Source of the DNA: Lepidodermella squamata
Taxonomy: Eukaryota; Gastrotricha
NCBI GenBank assembly: GCA_047495785.1
Contig: JBLDXI010000041.1
Coordinates: 62,001 to 126,000, forward strand
DNA length: 64,000 nucleotides
Reading direction: 5' to 3'
The position numbers and the translations under genes were made by a program. The notes under the pieces were generated by a model. That model was not told the origin of the DNA. It worked only from the letters and a program-made list of their open reading frames with translations, and did not search any database. Shown one piece after another: positions 1-14,334 of the stretch; the first letter of the stretch is position 1, and every line of letters begins with the position of its first letter.

Positions 1-3000
1 TTCGCACTTGCATGATTCTGGGGGTTCTGCGCGTCCAACCGCAGCATGTCGCACCGTTGAAGTGTATACATTACTCCGGATTTTCTTGAAATTTTCGCCT
101 GGATGGGCAGCACGAGAAATTAAATTGTACTTGTTTAACAGCCATACATCGTATGGTAATTCGAAATAAGACCGCTCGTAAAGAGTAGCAAGTGCTGCAG
201 GAGGCGGCAACGGCAAGACACCAGCAGATGATCTCTCCATATTACCAAAAAGCTGCGATGGAGAATTGAACGGAGATGATCCGATAGTTTCAATTGAGAC
301 CTCAGAGGTAGGCGAAGCAAGAGGAGAAAACTCACTCGAGCCTAAAACCGAGTTTTCTAAGGATCTCTCTTCCTTAAAAGTATCAGAGAACAGGCCAGCT
401 AATTGATATTTCTTCTCCGCTTTCAGCTTTTTCAATATCAATTTTCCTGCAGCCTGATTTTTCTCGGCTCTGTTTAGCTTCTCGCGCGATGAATTCTCCA
501 ATTTTGCAACCTTAGTCTTATCAACCTTCGTTACATCAGATTTTCGAATATCTGATACAGGTATTTCTTCTTTGGCATTGTTTTTCTTCACCTCGGTCTC
601 GCTGCGACTCGGACGTCCACGTTTTCTTACGTTGAATTCAGAGTTCTGACAAGTCACAGGCTCAACGCTCTTGCTTGCCTTTACCATGGGCTTGGACTTG
701 TTTGTTTCTATAACAAGCTCGTCAACTTTTGATGTCTGTGGCGATAATTTTAAAGATTTTGGCGGTCGACCGCGGCCTCTGCGCTCCGAAAACGCTATGC
801 TACAAGATGTAACAGGAGGCACGGTTTTCTCCACAGCTCTCACGATTCTAGGTCTGCCCCGACCAGGCTTCGCAAGCGGTTTGATAGTCAAGGAAAGCGG
901 AGGAATTGGCACAGAATGGGAAGCGGAGACTGCCTCGCCATCGTTTCCACCGTCTCTTTCAGTCAGCAGTTCTTGGCCTCCGGAACTGGAACGCGCTCGT
1001 AGACCGTATGAAGTCACTGAGCCAGCTTTAGCAGCAACTGTCATCTTCGCTTTCTTCAGCGATGAAAGCGTTCGACTGCTATTGCGAGTGCTATCAGATC
1101 GCTTTTTAGCTGGACGCCCGCTAGACGCTAGCGTGGTATCTTCGCAAGATGGTAAATGAGATCTCGAGGCAAGAATTTTCGACAACGAGATGCGAAGTTT
1201 GAGAGGTGGGCCACGCTGATCTACAGGTTCGACTCTCTCTGAAATAACCGTCTGATGATGAGCAGGCTTTGACTGAAAAGCGGGAGTATCATTAGATACT
1301 TTTGAAGTAGTTGCAGGGCTCGGCTTGGCTTTTACTGATAGATTGGTACGATTTGGATTTAAAAAAGCGGAGGCAGGAAAAGGCACAATCGAGGATTTCA
1401 TTCGATGCAACCTCTCCTCGTGTTCACGCTTGAGATCAAATAAAGAAGGGCGAAGATAACCTATAGCGGCCGACTGCCTCTCAACAAGTTTTTGAAAGGC
1501 CCCGGAGTCGAACGGCTGAGATTTGACAGGCTGATTGACGGCGTTTGGGGATAACTGCTTGTGCCGCTTTTTCGGTGGAAGTTGAGTGGAAAGTGCATTT
1601 TCTGGCACCACATCTTCGGATAAATTTTGCGGTATGGAAATACAGAAGCGTTTTCGATTCGTTATGACTTTAGCAGCAGACGAACAATCAGAAAACTTGT
1701 ATAACTTCAAACCGGAAGATCTAGAATTAGCTCGAACATTACTTCCATCCCCTTTCGATCTGAACTCAATTTGAATATTTGCTTTCGCTAGTTTGGTCAA
1801 TACAGCTTCGAGCATCTCTGGTGTTACAGGCGGACGAAGAGGCGGTTCCTCCTGCTTTGAAGAGGTTTCTTTTGATTTAACGAGTTTCTTCTCTTCTTTC
1901 TTCTCTGTCTTCAACTCAACGGCTGCGATCGGCGATTTTCTAGGACTTCGCTTACTACTGGCAGCGGCCGCTGAGCGTCTACTAGTCCGCTGATTAGAAG
2001 AGAGATCTGGTACCTTATGTTGCCTCAGCAGTTTACCCGCGGTTGGAGCAACTGTCCATGTATTAAGTAAATCGTCAATCTCTTTCCGCTTTTTCCGAGC
2101 AGGAGCCGCCTTGTTGGGCTGAAAATCGCTAGCTTTTGATATTATACTGGAAGGCAAGCTGGCTGAACCCGAGAATGACAGTAAAAGCGGCGAAGAACGT
2201 CCTAAACTCAGATTATTAGACATATAACGAATAAACAATACGCCCTTACGCTCTTCGTTGTCACTTGAAGATTCTCCGTCGGATTCACTGCACGAAGAAA
2301 CTAGTTTGTCGTGAACGTAGGATGTAAATTGGTTTAGTTTAAGAGACGACGCACTATGTGCGTGGCTATGAATCACGGGAGCACATCGATACAGCTGACT
2401 GAGCGGCGATGAGGAAATATGGCTCGTCAAGTGCGGTTCACCCGATATAGAAGGCTTAACAACACTTGCGATTTGAAAGGGTTTCAGTGAAGAGGAATCG
2501 AAAAGCGAGCTCCCGAGGCTGGCTGAGGATAAACCAAAACATGAAATGAATGGTCCGCAATCAACGGAATTCATCGAGAGAGGCGCTACTGCATTTGTCC
2601 TGGCAGCTTGAAAAGGGTCAATCACAGGACAAGGAGGAGTGGATTGCTCAATTGGCGTAAATCCAATCGGACGCCATTTTCCACGGTCGACTGGCGTAGC
2701 TGTCTGCTGCAACGGAAAACAGAATGAATAAGAATTTAAAACGATAAACGAAAGCTAACCAAGTTGGCATTACTCTCAGCTGAGCAAACTTCGCCGACTC
2801 GAGAACCTGAGAAAAACACCATACAAATATTATTGCGAGTCTTATATAAAATACATACTGCATCCATCCGATGTTTTGTTTGGGTCACACTTGGGTACGG
2901 GAGGAACAGCCAATTTCAGTTTTAATTTAACCTGACCATTGTTTAGCGTCGTTTCTCGAACCGAGAAACCTTTGCCAAATTTATCAGATTTGTCCATCCC

Positions 3001-3016
3001 ATCAAGAATGTAATAC
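1..3016 (-). CDS. ash1: ASH1-like histone H3K36 methyltransferase, partial (pre-AWS region)
   Basis: Partial gene running off the left edge. The minus frame is open without a stop from 2706 to 1, the largest exon here. Upstream exons are 2760-2806 and 2859-3016, joined by small introns; phases agree across all three. The first exon was not found. The protein is Ser/Lys-rich and low in complexity, with AT-hooks KPGRGRPR (about 848-873), RRGRGRPPK (about 754-790) and KRGRPSR (about 607-627), plus a weaker SGRPAKKR near 1110. Its last visible residues contain LPYD, then KKIRSNVY and a CKC, which resembles the entry into the AWS zinc domain of ASH1L, itself an AT-hook protein. The AWS, SET, PHD and BAH parts would lie beyond the edge. 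ASH1 enzymes methylate H3K36 and oppose Polycomb silencing. The family call rests on the AT-hooks and this short junction; another AWS/SET protein is the main alternative. Confidence 0.75.
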
Positions 3017-4649
3017 CTAAAATTAGCAGCAGCGCATACACCATTAAGATAGTAACATGTGACAAATAATAGATGACAGTTGGGCGCTTTTTCCAGATTG
3101 ATGTACTTCCATCAAAAGATGGCTTGTTTACGACTAGATTTGAATCGTGCTCATTTTGATTGATGATTCAGGCTCAAGTGCACCAATTAATAAAACAAAT
3201 ATAGCGCAACGGCACCGTTTGCCTTATTTACAGGAGATACGTGAAGTCGGAATAAACTCAAGTTTAAATGAAAATCAACGTCAGTCATAGAGGAATTCAC
3301 ACGGAGCGGGTAGTAACGCCCTCTCTCCTTCAGCAATCCTGAGAAAGTCACAAACCTCAAACCTATAAGCTATATATTTCAAAACCATAAAAGGTGACGA
3401 CAAAATAACACAGCGGAATGCGAATCTGAGGTTTTAGGCGCTTGCTATTTCACGCAAATTGGTGCTCCACTCCCAATATTAAGGCGGCTTCAAACTTCAA
3501 AATACTTCATCGTTTCTTTCAAAGATCATCCAGTTAGCTCTAGTTAGCTCTACCGGGGATGTACTGCTCAAAACAAAAATATTATTTTACTGCCCCTTCA
3601 AATTTCTCTACAAGAACCCTGCTTGCAGCGCATAATTTGGGAAGTGAATGTCTGCGAGTAGTTGTTGAGATTCGGATTCAGCGCATCTTTTCAGTAGGCC
3701 CGCCGCCGCCGCCGGGTTCCAGATTTCCCGAAGATCGATTAGTGGAAATAATCTGCTCCTTTTTAAAAGTGAACGCATTTATTTCTAAATATTGCAAAAC
3801 TCAATCATACGTTTGAAAAGTTGCTTTTCCTGCATGAATGTTTATTTTTATTATTTAAGTACGGCTTGATAGAGGGTTGGAAGATTGCTGCGAAGTTGGA
3901 GGATAACCCGCCGTGTGGCAAAGCCGCGAAGCTCCTGGCTCTTGGCCTGTACGACGTGCGACATGCGCGGGACATAGCATACGAGATGCGACTTTCAAGC
4001 TAGCCGAATTTACCGACAAATATAAAGAAGGCGGCAAGGAATCCTCGCGAGTTTTTCGCATACTTTTCTCTTAGTTCGACTTAGTCGACAGTGTGAGCTA
4101 AGAGATCGTATTTCATCGTTCACCCGGCTTTTCAAGTCTCAAGTCTTACATTTACGATGTGTTGACGCCCAGCCAGTCGTATGCGAACTACGAGCTAGAC
4201 TAAAGCAGATTTGGAGACAAAAAGGCCGCTTCCTGCACTCTATAGAAAATTGCCAAATAATGTCCCAGGGCCCAGATAGAGTGTAGAGTGTAGACGCAGA
4301 TGTAACCTGAAGCCGTCAGTCTTGTTTACTCTCAAGTCGAATTACCGCATTTTTCTAATATGCGAATAAACCCCACCCGAAAAATTCTGCCTTTTTCGCA
4401 AATCAGGAAATTAATCTTCGCGGTCAGTGACAATAATTTTGCCTGTTTCTGTGTCCTCATGCGAAAATAGTTCCTGCTTGAACCAGAAGCTGAAAATTAC
4501 TTGAAAGCTCGGCAATAGCGACAAACAATCAACGATTATTTTTTCTGTTGTTTACTTTTCAAGTACTTGCTACTTGTTAATCTTTTCCATAATCTTTGCA
4601 TGTTTTTTGATTGTTGAAGTAGTCCGTCAATTTATTTGTTGCTTTGATA
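3017..4649. other. Divergent intergenic region between ash1 and PAK genes
   Basis: This separates two divergently transcribed genes, so it should hold both promoters and probably the missing first exon(s) of the ash1-like gene. The visible ash1 exon begins in mid-codon at 3016. Short open frames between 3559 and 4061 on both strands have no recognisable product or splice support. A short direct repeat of GTTAGCTCTA lies at about 3533-3551. I see no TATA box or repeat worth naming. Confidence 0.5.
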
Positions 4650-7009
<2,360 letters not shown>

Positions 7010-7547
7010 TAAGTCCGCCAAACGAACTGATTCTTTTTTTACGGATTTTTACCCCATGTTCATCTTTTAAAGATGCTAAATTCGATTAAATTTATTATAA
7101 CTTCGAATATGGTTCTGGAAACTAGGTTGTGGCTCTTGTTAATAATATCCTCTTACAGCTTTGTGCACGCATATGCATGCAGTGCTTGAAGGTTTTCTTT
7201 ATCGAGCGAAATCAATGTTTGTTGTTATCTTCATTCCAGACGACTGTCGCTTTTAAAGCCGACTTTTCATGTTTTATCATCTCTCTCGTTTTACTAGTAT
7301 TGATATTTTGTACCTGCCGGCGCCAATTATTACATTTGCTTCATAATACCTACCATCGATTTCGGTAACGCCTTTCCTGAACACGCTCGTATCATTCCTT
7401 CGCTGAATCGGACCAACAACGATGGAATTCCATTAAATCTTGATTGCTCTGGTTTCTTTATACAATAAAAGCAGTGCACATAATATTAAATGCAAATTTT
7501 GGACATTTTTTTATTTCTAATTATTAGAAACATAATTGAAATGAAAG
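7010..7547 (+). other. 3' flank of PAK gene and short promoter of SNM1A gene
   Basis: This 538-bp gap lies between two same-strand genes. It carries an AATAAA near 7465, a plausible PAK polyadenylation signal only about 80 bp before the next start codon. Short open frames here look random. Confidence 0.5.
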
Positions 7548-9155
7548 ATGAATTCACGACGGAGACCAGTAGCTGCAAATAACAAGGAGAACGGGAAGCC
7601 GGCAATGCGCCAAATGACGCTTGATAAATTTTTTGGGTTGCGGCCGAATTCGGCTTCCAGCTCGGGCTCGCGCGATTCAAAGCCTGCCGATGTCATCGAG
7701 CTAGTATCGTCTACAGAGGAGGTCGAAGTCGAAGTTAAAGTGGTCGAGATTACGGAAAGGAAATTACCCGAGTCACTGCTGTCTTCGCCCGCGAACTCCA
7801 CCCTGAAACGCAGAAGTCGTTTCGGATCAGTTGAAGAACTCGAAGCTTCTTACGCGAAGCCTTTGAAATCGCCTCTTGCCAAACTAGCACCAGTTTTCAT
7901 GCTGGCCAAACGCGAAAAACTGGAAGAGCCTGTAAAACCGGCTACTACATCAAATCAATGCTCTGAATCAATCTTAACCGATTGTTTTGTTCGAGCTCTC
8001 GAAGAATTACCTCAACCACCTCAATTTTCAGGGAAAGAAAAAGTCATTGAACCGTATGGGGTTCCGTTTTCTCACGTTGTACCTGGCACAACTTATGTTG
8101 TCGATTACTTCGTCGAGAAGCCGTATTCTGCTGTTTTTCTCAGTCATTTTCATTACGATCATTATAAAAACTTGACGAATTCTTTTGCTAAGAGAATTTA
8201 TTGCTCCGAGGACACTGCCCGATTGGTATTGCAACAGTTTCAAAAACTGGGCAAACAGCCGCAGCAAATAGTCTATGGTCTCCCTTTGGAGCAGTGGTCA
8301 ATTGTTGATGGGATACCCGTGCTGCTCCTAGAGGCATTTCACTGCCCTGGTGCCGTTTGTTTTTTATTTCGAGTTGGTCCTTCTCGCTTCGTCTTTCATA
8401 GCGGCGATTTCCGAGCTGGATTATTTGTTCAGCGGTACGGTGATGCTCTAAGCCGATTGTGCCACATAAATAGCTGTTTTGTGGACACAACTTATTGCGA
8501 TCCTACTTACGATTTCCCGTCTCAACGGTCGATTATCGAGGCCGTATTAGAGACTTGCCTGGTGGGCCAGAACCCAATTATATCTGACAAGCGCTGTTTG
8601 GTTGTTGTAGGCAGTTACACCATTGGGAAAGAATGTGTTTTTGCCGCCATCGCGCGTCTGATCGATTCACCTATTTGCGTGGCTTCACAAAAACTTCGCT
8701 TGATCAAATGTTTCCTGTCGTCTGAAAGCAACGCAGACGGTGGACTTCGTGAGACCTATTGCAATAGACTGCTCGGTCCTTGCACGCTGACAACGCAGCC
8801 TGATCGCGGTGCGCGAGTGCATGTCTTGCCGATGCAAAAGGTGAATGCGAAGGGTTTGCAGAGCTACCTGTCATTGTACAAACATTTGTTTGACCGAGTT
8901 GTGGCTTATTCGCCGACGGGCTGGACAACTGCTGCCGTTAGCAAGACGAAGTCGTCCGAGTTGCTGCGAAAACGTGTGATCTCAGATAAAATCACATTGT
9001 ACGACGTGCCCTACTCGGAACACTCGGCTTTCGGAGAGCTGAAGCTTTTCGTGGAAACAGTACTGCGGCGACCGGTTAACATCCACCCTTCGGTGTTCCG
9101 TGGGCAAGATGAACGCAAGCGGTACGAGGCGCAGTTGAAAGAGTGGCTTAAGTGA
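7548..9155 (+). CDS. DCLRE1A: SNM1A/DCLRE1A-like DNA crosslink repair nuclease
   Basis: Intronless 535-aa protein of the metallo-beta-lactamase/beta-CASP family, 5'-to-3' exonucleases that help unhook interstrand crosslinks. N-terminal QMTLDKFF (Q22-F29) is a textbook PCNA-interacting (PIP) box. The catalytic half starts near residue 165. Its metal-binding motif SHFHYDH (H200, H202, D204, H205) is followed by FHSGDFRAG, VDTTYCDPTYDFP, VVVGSYTIGKE and a C-terminal YSEHSAFGEL, the usual SNM1 landmarks. It is about half the length of human SNM1A. The family's N-terminal UBZ4 zinc finger is not visible, so recruitment may rely on PCNA alone. The ATG at 7548 is the first in frame; an upstream ATG at 7540 is in another frame and stops soon. 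Confidence 0.93.
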   Translation: MNSRRRPVAANNKENGKPAMRQMTLDKFFGLRPNSASSSGSRDSKPADVIELVSSTEEVEVEVKVVEITERKLPESLLSSPANSTLKRRSRFGSVEELEASYAKPLKSPLAKLAPVFMLAKREKLEEPVKPATTSNQCSESILTDCFVRALEELPQPPQFSGKEKVIEPYGVPFSHVVPGTTYVVDYFVEKPYSAVFLSHFHYDHYKNLTNSFAKRIYCSEDTARLVLQQFQKLGKQPQQIVYGLPLEQWSIVDGIPVLLLEAFHCPGAVCFLFRVGPSRFVFHSGDFRAGLFVQRYGDALSRLCHINSCFVDTTYCDPTYDFPSQRSIIEAVLETCLVGQNPIISDKRCLVVVGSYTIGKECVFAAIARLIDSPICVASQKLRLIKCFLSSESNADGGLRETYCNRLLGPCTLTTQPDRGARVHVLPMQKVNAKGLQSYLSLYKHLFDRVVAYSPTGWTTAAVSKTKSSELLRKRVISDKITLYDVPYSEHSAFGELKLFVETVLRRPVNIHPSVFRGQDERKRYEAQLKEWLK

Positions 9156-9344
9156 CATGTTGCTAATACTCGGTATTTTACAAAACTGCTCAATCAGATT
9201 TTAGCGATTGCGGTTTCAGTCTATTGTTGATGATCTGCCCGCCATTTTCGAGCTTTCTTTTTTACTAAACTTGAATTGATTGTGGAAAATACTGATTGAC
9301 CTTTTATAATATTTCGATAGAAATTACTGATTAATTAATCAAGG

Positions 9345-10355
9345 ATGGCAAATCGAACGGTAAAGGAGGCGATGTCGATTAAGGGGACGAATCCCCAATA
9401 TTTGGTCGAAAAGATTATTCGACTGCGAGTCTACGAATCTCGATATTGGAAAGAAGAATGTTTCGCGTTGACCGCAGAGCTTCTTGTCGACAAGGCAGTT
9501 GCACTTCGCTATATCGGAGGAATCTACGGCGGTAACGTCAAGCCGACGCCCTTCATATGCTTGTTGGTCAAAATGCTGCAGATCCAGCCGGAGAAAGATA
9601 TCATTATGGAATTTGTGCGGCAGGAAGAGTTCAAATATATGCGAATTCTCGGTGCAGTTTACCTACGCCTGACCATGTCGTCCCTCGAGTCCTACAAGTT
9701 CTTGGAGCCGTTATTGAATGACTATCGAAAGGTATTTATTTGCCGATTGGTTTTATACTTCATCACCAGGTATCATAAATTTATTTAGGTGCGACGCATG
9801 AACAAAAACGGGCACTTCGAGCTGACCTACGTCGACGAAGTCATTGATCAGTTGTTGCATGATGACCGCGTGCTTGATATTACTATGCCGCGTCTTCAGA
9901 AACGGTACCAGCTGGAGGAGAACAACGAACTCGACCCTCGCGTCTCGCTGCTCGACGAAGATCTGGCGAACGCCGACGCGGAAGACGACGAAGGCCGCAC
10001 TTCGAGTTCGCCAAGTGGCGATGAAGAAGAACAGGCTGAGACGAGGCGCGATCGTCGCCGCTCACGATCCTCATCGCGCTCTGAAGCGAGCTCTACCGAC
10101 TCGGACAAGCGGCATCGCAAAGAATCATCTCATCGGCACAAAGACCGTCACAAAGACAGCAAGCGTCGCAGGCGATCGCGATCTAGGTCACGTTCGCGCG
10201 ACAGGCGGCGAGATCGTCGGGATCGTGACGATAGGCGGGACTCGAAACGCTCGAAACACCGCCATCGCAGCAGCAGTAGTAGCGCAAGTAGCGCCAGTCG
10301 GGGTTCATCTGACTCTGAGGACAATCGACGTAGTCGACGCGATCATCGCCGATAG
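9345..10355 (+). CDS. PRPF38A: Pre-mRNA-splicing factor 38A
   Basis: Component of the precatalytic spliceosomal B complex. Exons 9345-9731 and 9789-10355 are joined by a 57-nt intron in phase 0, giving 317 aa, close to the human length of 312. The PRP38 domain fills residues 1 to about 180: it begins with ANRTVKEAMSIKGTNPQYLV and contains IYGGNVKPTPFICLLVKML, EFKYMRILGAVY, and NDYRK joined to VRRMNKNGHFEL across the intron. After the core, an acidic stretch leads into a long Arg/Ser-rich RS tail from about residue 215, typical of metazoan PRPF38A. The 189-bp gap to the SNM1A gene and the 244-bp gap to the next gene make a compact same-strand run. Confidence 0.97.
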
Positions 10356-10599
10356 ATTCGCTCAATTCGTAGGCCAGAAAATTGCTTGCTCCAAAGTTTC
10401 GAATTATGCATTCGCTATCCTTGTGGTTTGAAACCGGCAATGGGCGGCTTCGATGAAGTTTCAAGCTTCTGGCGCAATCTTTCTTTTTTGATTACAAGTT
10501 TTTATGTTGATTAATGAAACCGGTTTTGTTATTATGTTGACCCATTAGAAATTACGCTAATAATTGAATTCGGGCAGAATCTTGCTGAAACTTGAGACT

Positions 10600-12854
10600 A
10601 TGGGCGAGTGGAAGCTCAATGAATACTTAACCCTGATCAATCAGGTACAGGTTCGACTGCCAGGCGTCAAACGCGACACAATGAGCTTTTTGAAACGCTT
10701 GCGCAAGATGGATTATTCGACATTTGCAGTCCCGAATCGAACACAGCAAGAGTGCCAAGAAAAAGTGAAGGAGTTGATCGAAAAAGTGCGCACTTACCGC
10801 ACACTCAGTGAAATTTTCACACAGCTGCAAGACGAGTTTGTCGAAGAGCCCCGAGAGGCGTACATCAATGTATGACCAGAGCTTTTTTCATTGTTGCCCT
10901 ACTTACTTTGGTTTTGCTTACGCAGTATGTTTGCAGTACGGAGAAGCCGCAGCCACCTCACGTCGATTACATCAGAAGGAAGATGGGGAAAATTAAAAGA
11001 AAGCATCCTGATAGCGCGGCGAAAACCATGGTACAGATTGCGATGAAGAAGTATCATGACATCGCACCTGAGCGGAAACAACGCTATATGGAAGAATATC
11101 ACAAACGGCTTGAAGCTTACAAGCGTGAGAGAGAACTGGGAGCGTAAGTTTTTATTTGGTGGAATTGATGATTATCGTGTTTGTTCTTGCTGGCATTATT
11201 CCAGGGTGAAATTCGTTGGATACCAAGGCGTTCAAGACATCGCCAGGGATTTGTTTGTGGATAAAAAAGTCAATAAGAAGATGGCGAAACACCCGGACGC
11301 GGATAAATCAGAATTGCAGGAAAAGTTCAAGCGAAAATGGAACGATCTTACAGACGAAAGGCGAGAAAAGTACCTTGAAGAAGCCACCGAAATTTCGGTC
11401 AGTGAAGCTCAATTATTTCATCCCGTTAAACAATTATTTTAATTTATCTAGCTACATATTGGCAAGGAAGGGAAGAAAGACGAAAAAGTAGTTGCAAACA
11501 AAGATGATAAAGCGGCCTCGAATAGCAATAACAACAACAATGAAAACCAGGTCCCCGGAAAGTAAGTGGATTCTACCTCATTCAAGCGGTAGACGCATTC
11601 ATGTATCAATTTCAAACAGGAAAGCTACTTCTCTGGGGGTGTTCATCAAAGAGTACATGGCTCAAGGTCATAACCATCTCGAGGCATTCGCGGCTTGGCG
11701 AGAGTTGCCTGAAGTGACTCGTTTGGAGTATAAGCAGAAAGCCCACCTCATCGTAAATTATTTCCAGCGGAAGATTCTCCTCCAGTTTGATTTGCGTTCA
11801 CTGTTAAATAGGCTGGCAAGACCACAAAGGTGAAGACACCCAAAGCGCTGCGCAAAGCAACCGCGTGGAGCCTGTTCGTGAAGAAACATTTGGCTGACGG
11901 CGGCAACTTTACATCGGCGAGTCAGGCGTGGAAAACGATGAGCGACAAAAAGAAACAGAAGTATGCTTTTTCATCGGCAAAAATTTCCGTTTGTAGAATG
12001 CATGTTTGAAAATCAGGTACTTTGATCAAGCCAAAACGCTCGCTCATGAAGTGGAGATGAAGTTGAACGAGTCGTCAACTTCGAACCATGTTTCGATGAA
12101 TTCTGAAGAAACCGCCGATGAGCAGTTGGAGGTCAAACCCAAAGAGAAACGGAAGCGCGGTGCCAATGCGTTGAAACCGCTTCCTGAACCAGCTGCCAGC
12201 GAGACGAAACAGCCAGTTCAGCCAAAGTCTACCGCTAAAAAACCGAGCTCGGCAACGGAACCTCCGGCAAGTCAATTGACCAAACCGAAGAATGAGAAGC
12301 TCGATGTAAAAGGCGCGCCCTCGACGTCGGCTGAACAAATTGAAGCAAGCCCTCCTAAGAAACCGAAGAATGGTCTGTTGAAACCCAAGCCGCCTGTTGA
12401 AAGCTCGGAATCCTCGGATGAAGATGAAAAGCCCAAGGCAAAGCAAGTTAAACAAGTTAAAGCTCAGGCGAAGACTGAAGTAATTACATCGGAATCCGAC
12501 TCATCCGATGACGAAAAACCGCGTGGAGGCAAGGTTGTTGTTAATCAGCCAAAAAACCCGAAATCATTCCACCAAGGAAAAAAGCCTGTCACTGAATGGA
12601 ATTCTTCTGATGATGATGAGGAGGAGGAAACTGCTTCCAGTTCTTTGAGGGTATCCGTTAAATCTGATCCTGGCTATGAAGATTCAATGGATGACGAGAT
12701 CGAGGAAATCACTAAGATGAATATGACTTCGTTTTTCAAGAAAAACTCGGTCAAGGCTGAGAAGTCATCTGCTCCCGCAAAACATGCCTTGAATAACTCG
12801 ACTGCGAAGAAGCCAGCATTTGCATCAACTGACAGCAGCAGCGACGACGACTAA
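10600..12854 (+). CDS. UBTF: UBF-like HMG-box nucleolar transcription factor
   Basis: Likely homologue of upstream binding factor, which wraps rDNA and supports RNA polymerase I transcription. Seven exons (10600-10869, 10926-11143, 11205-11397, 11452-11561, 11620-11752, 11812-11960, 12017-12854) keep phase and give 636 aa. The first 90 residues resemble the UBF N-terminal dimerisation segment (VRTYRTLSEI). Four HMG-box-like units follow: one from about 97-165 (KRKHPDSAAKTMVQI), one encoded by exon 3 (KMAKHPDADKSELQEKFKRK), one by exon 5 (GVFIKEYMAQGHNHLEAFAA) and one by exon 6 (WSLFVKKHLADGGNFTSASQ). The tail is Lys/Pro-rich with clusters of Ser and Asp ending in SDDD, like UBF's acidic tail. 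The boxes are diverged, so this could be another multi-HMG nucleolar protein. Start: first ATG in frame. Confidence 0.75.
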
Positions 12855-14334
12855 TCCAGTTGTTCGTACGTCGCTGTATGCTTATAAACTGAGACTGATT
12901 TCTTAATCAAATTTGTTAAAGTTTCATGTTCATCTGTTTCTGCTCAACAGCTCAAATAATCCTCTTTTACAAAATATGAAAAATGAAAGCGTGTAATCTT
13001 CCTGTTTGTAAAAAATGAAAAATTTACTGCTGAATTGTACGTCGTTGTGTTTTTTCATCGGTGGCGGTTATTATTTGACCGTCGTTTTGCCAGATTCAAT
13101 CTGCTTTACTTGATATATTCCAAAACGGTACTTGTCATTGTGCAGTTACGATTTTGTGCTTTTAATCAACTTCGATTTATGCCTAGAATATATTTAGCCG
13201 CGAATCAGTCCTGAAAAGATATGAACACATATTCCATTGCTATAGACAGGTGAAAACGCGATTTTTATACACAGCCGGTCTTGGCAATCGTTCAATAAAC
13301 TGCTGATTTTTATCATTGTCTTGTTGACTGTATTCACGTGGCGAGCTTATGAAGAGCCCTATTGTCACGGCAAATATTAACAGGGCTTCCTGATTATAGG
13401 TACTCATATATCCTGGAAACCTGACATCCCCCGAGTCGCAGGAAACTGAGATACTGGAACGGCTTTGTAATCACTTCAGTAGCTGCTGTTATCTATAAAA
13501 GCAACACTGATGTCAAAATTTAGCTATAAATACTCATCACTGACTGACAGGAAATTCAAATCTACTCAGCAAGTCAGCGAGTTCAGCCAGCGGAAAGCCA
13601 GCTAATTCTTCAAGCCATCGTAGTCGTATTTTATTCTCACGAGATTTTGAGTCTAAAGTTGTACAAATTTCATCATCAATAAAATAAACAGCAAATTGAC
13701 GTACAAACAAGCAGAGAACACGGGCAGATTTTGTCATTTTGGAGGTTCCAGCATGAAACAATGTTGCAAATAGTAAACCTATACCTACTACAATGTATGT
13801 TTTTAGCAAGCTGCTGTAGCGTTTACGTGAAAGTTATTTCAACGCAAGCACTCCGACAGATATAGGTAGGTTTTGCAAGCAAATGTGCGCCACAACATTG
13901 CCAGACTAGCAATATTAGTTTTCACCTAAGAGGAATGAGAGAATGAAACGAACTACTGTCTCTTCATCATTATTTCTCAACACGAGAGAGTTTCACCATA
14001 ATAAATCAGGTCAAGTCGGTTTATAGGCTTGGGTTAGGTGCCTTTTGATGATGAGGTCTTGGCGAAACTGCTGCAGCAGAGGTTACAGTGTTAGTAAAAT
14101 AATTATCTTAACTAAACTTTTCTTCGGATGACAAAAAACTCAGCTTACTCTTTAGAATTCGGCAAGTTCACTGAATGAAAGAATGAAAATCAATTTTAGC
14201 CATCATATAGTTTTACATATCAGCTGTCAATAAAGAACACGAGAAACTTGTTAGAAAAATCAGGGAGACGTTCTTTTAGAATGGATAGAGAGACGTTTAG
14301 CAAGTTGAACCGGCAATGAAGTGATATCATAGCG
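12855..14334. other. Convergent intergenic region without a supported gene
   Basis: Lies between the 3' ends of the UBF-like gene (+) and the muscarinic receptor gene (-). It is AT-rich. A 90-codon open frame at 13537-13809 (-) has a hydrophobic start but begins with TTG and resembles nothing I know. No repeats were noticed. Confidence 0.5.

Noticed and set aside
671-1159. 162-codon plus-strand open frame
   Set aside because: It is the antisense shadow of the large ash1-like exon, which has AT-hooks and consistent phase on the minus strand.
2648-2863. Minus-strand frame with hydrophobic start
   Set aside because: It reads through two introns and a different frame of the ash1-like exons; splice sites and phases support the spliced reading.
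9844-10431. 195-codon frame overlapping PRPF38A
   Set aside because: Off-frame shadow of the Arg/Ser-rich tail.
13537-13809. 90-codon minus frame with signal-peptide-like start
   Set aside because: Begins with TTG rather than ATG, no upstream exon found and no recognisable domain.
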